DNA of 5,467 bases from a bacterium HR27 (GTDB taxonomy: Bacteria > Chloroflexota > Chloroflexia > Thermomicrobiales > Thermomicrobiaceae): NCBI GenBank assembly GCA_002898975.1, contig BEID01000127.1:1-5467 (forward strand). The letters are read 5' to 3'. Shown here one piece after another: positions 4,242-5,467 of this stretch. The notes below the pieces were generated by a model, which saw nothing but the letters and a program-made list of their open reading frames with translations, did no database searches and had not been told where the DNA came from. The translations under genes and the position numbers were made by a program. Position 1 is the first letter of the stretch. The number at the start of each line of letters is the position of its first letter.

Positions 4242-5467
4242 ATGCGCCGCTTCACCCGTCGCCAGCTACTCGCCGTTCTGAGCAGCAGCGCTGCGGCTGG
4301 GCTACTGGCCAGCTGCGCCGGTCAGGCAACACCGACGCCAGCTCCCGCCGGCGGAGGAGCAACCCCGACGAAGCCGCCGGCAAGCAGCCCCACGGCGGCA
4401 GCTGCAGCCACCCCGACTGCCCGCGCCGCATCGCCAACTGTTGCGGCCACACCCACGCGCTCGGGTCCGGTCACGCTCAAGATCCTCCAGTGGAGCCACT
4501 TCGTACCCGACTACGACAAGTGGTTCGATCAGTGGGTACAGGAATGGGGTGCGAAGAACAACGTCCAGGTGGTCTCCGACCATATCAATTACGCCGATAT
4601 CCCGGCCCGCGCCGCAGCGGAAGTCTCTGCCCAAAGCGGTCACGACTTGTTCGCCTTCGGGTTCCCACCGTCACAGTACGAGACCGAGGTCGTCCCCTTG
4701 AACGACCTCATCGCTGATCTCAAGAAACAGTATGGCGACTACTATCCGCTCCTCGAGCGGTCTTGCTATAATCCCAAGACCGACGTCTGGTACAGCTTCA
4801 TGGACTTCTGGGCTGCTGACCCCATCCTCTATCGCAAAGACCTCTTCGATCAGGTTGGAAAGACTCCTGATACCTGGCAAGACATCCTCGAGGCAGGCCG
4901 GCAACTCAAGCAGATGGGTAACCCCATCGGCATCGGCTTCTCACCGGAGATCGACACCGGCATGGCGATGCGTACGATCATGTGGGGCTTCGGTACCTCG
5001 ATTCAGGACGCGAACGGAAACGTGGTGATGAACAAGTCGGAGACCCTCGAGGCACTGCAATTCGCGAAGCAACTCTTCCAGGAAGCGGAGACTGAGGAAG
5101 TACTCGCTTGGGATGCTTCGTCGAATAATCGTTTGCTCGTTTCCGGTCGCGGTGCACTCATCCTGAATGCCATTTCTGCCGCCCGGACTGCCGAGTCGAC
5201 ATACCCGGATCTCGCCCCCAAGATCGCGATTGCCAAGACTGCTGCCGGCCCACGTGACCGTAAAGGCAGTGCCCATTGGTACAACTGTTTCGTGATCTGG
5301 AAGTTCTCGCCGAATGTCGACGTCGCCAAGCAGTTCCTCAAGGACCTCGTGGCTGCCTATACCGATGCCTTCAAGGCTTCCAAGTTCTACAACATTCCAT
5401 CCTTCCCGAAGGCCGTTCCGGACTGGCAGCAGCTCGTCCAGAACGACCCCAAAGCGAATCCGCCGGA
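4242..5467 (+). CDS. ABC importer substrate-binding lipoprotein, family 1, C-terminus off window
   Basis: Captures solute outside the membrane and delivers it to the two upstream permeases. Seen: 408 complete codons plus two bases. The signal region MRRFTRRQLLAVLSSS has a twin-arginine-like TRRQLL (residues 5-10), a hydrophobic core and a lipobox LASC at 22-25, so Cys25 should carry the lipid anchor. Residues 26-75 form a Thr/Pro/Ala/Gly linker. The binding fold starts near TLKILQWSHFVPDYDKWF (78-95), with PARAAAEVSAQSGHDLFAF at 121-139, a Trp/Tyr-rich stretch near 183-198 (WYSFMDFWAADPILYR), TPDTWQDILEAGRQLK at 208-223 and SGRGALILNA at 301-310, all typical of extracellular solute-binding protein family 1. 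The mature domain has only two other cysteines visible (C175, C348). GAGGAGG 8 nt upstream fixes the start. Family members are usually 420-480 residues, so little is missing. The substrate is unknown; the aromatic-rich region suits a sugar or polyol but does not prove it. Confidence 0.93.
   Translation, partial: MRRFTRRQLLAVLSSSAAAGLLASCAGQATPTPAPAGGGATPTKPPASSPTAAAAATPTARAASPTVAATPTRSGPVTLKILQWSHFVPDYDKWFDQWVQEWGAKNNVQVVSDHINYADIPARAAAEVSAQSGHDLFAFGFPPSQYETEVVPLNDLIADLKKQYGDYYPLLERSCYNPKTDVWYSFMDFWAADPILYRKDLFDQVGKTPDTWQDILEAGRQLKQMGNPIGIGFSPEIDTGMAMRTIMWGFGTSIQDANGNVVMNKSETLEALQFAKQLFQEAETEEVLAWDASSNNRLLVSGRGALILNAISAARTAESTYPDLAPKIAIAKTAAGPRDRKGSAHWYNCFVIWKFSPNVDVAKQFLKDLVAAYTDAFKASKFYNIPSFPKAVPDWQQLVQNDPKANPP

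Noticed and set aside
1..5467. CRISPR array, insertion sequence, tRNA or rRNA
   Set aside because: No regularly spaced repeats, transposase motifs, terminal inverted repeats or recognisable RNA gene sequences were seen on either strand.

Overview
The window is GC-rich with G/C-biased third codon positions, strong GGAGG-type ribosome binding sites and at least one near-perfect housekeeping-sigma -35 box. The divergent PlsY, the FakA-like protein and the Tat-type lipoprotein with a Thr/Pro/Ala linker suggest a Chloroflexota bacterium, perhaps of the Thermomicrobia (Thermomicrobium/Sphaerobacter-like). That placement comes from family resemblance and composition only and was not tested.

Layout. 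(1) Positions 1-393, minus strand: the N-terminal 131 residues of a PlsY-family membrane acyltransferase, running off the left edge. (2) Positions 394-508: a short divergent intergenic region with a likely -10 box for each direction and a 12-bp perfect palindrome in the fakA leader. (3) Positions 509-2074, plus strand: a 521-residue FakA/YloV-type fatty acid kinase (DhaL-like kinase domain, zinc-site middle domain, C-terminal domain). (4) Positions 2075-2407: a gene-free stretch of about 330 bases with several GC-rich hairpins, then a clear promoter (TTGACA, 17-nt spacer, TAACCT) and a 5' leader. (5) Positions 2408 to the right edge, plus strand: an ABC importer operon with a MalF/UgpA-type permease, a MalG/UgpE-type permease overlapping it by 4 nt, and a lipoprotein substrate-binding protein whose C-terminus is off the window.

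How the genes fit together. The two left-hand genes both belong to acyl-phosphate/phospholipid metabolism. FakA phosphorylates FakB-bound fatty acids, and the acyl-phosphate formed is the acyl donor used by PlsX/PlsY. They sit head to head with closely spaced promoters, which suggests joint control. The right-hand operon is an independent carbohydrate-type (CUT1) or related importer: the lipoprotein captures solute outside the membrane and hands it to the heterodimeric permease. No ATPase gene is visible, so it is either downstream or supplied in trans. The substrate cannot be read from the sequence.

The most interesting point is that both lipid enzymes depart from their family signatures. 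PlsY keeps GSG but loses the NxGATN part of motif 1 and has GGRGLSP in place of GGKGVAT. FakA reads PVADRDTG in place of PVPDGDTG and lacks a recognisable GGQTMNPST element. If the host is a relative of Thermomicrobium, whose membranes are known to contain long-chain 1,2-diol lipids, a changed acyl acceptor for this PlsY is worth testing. No mobile element, CRISPR array, rRNA or tRNA was recognised.
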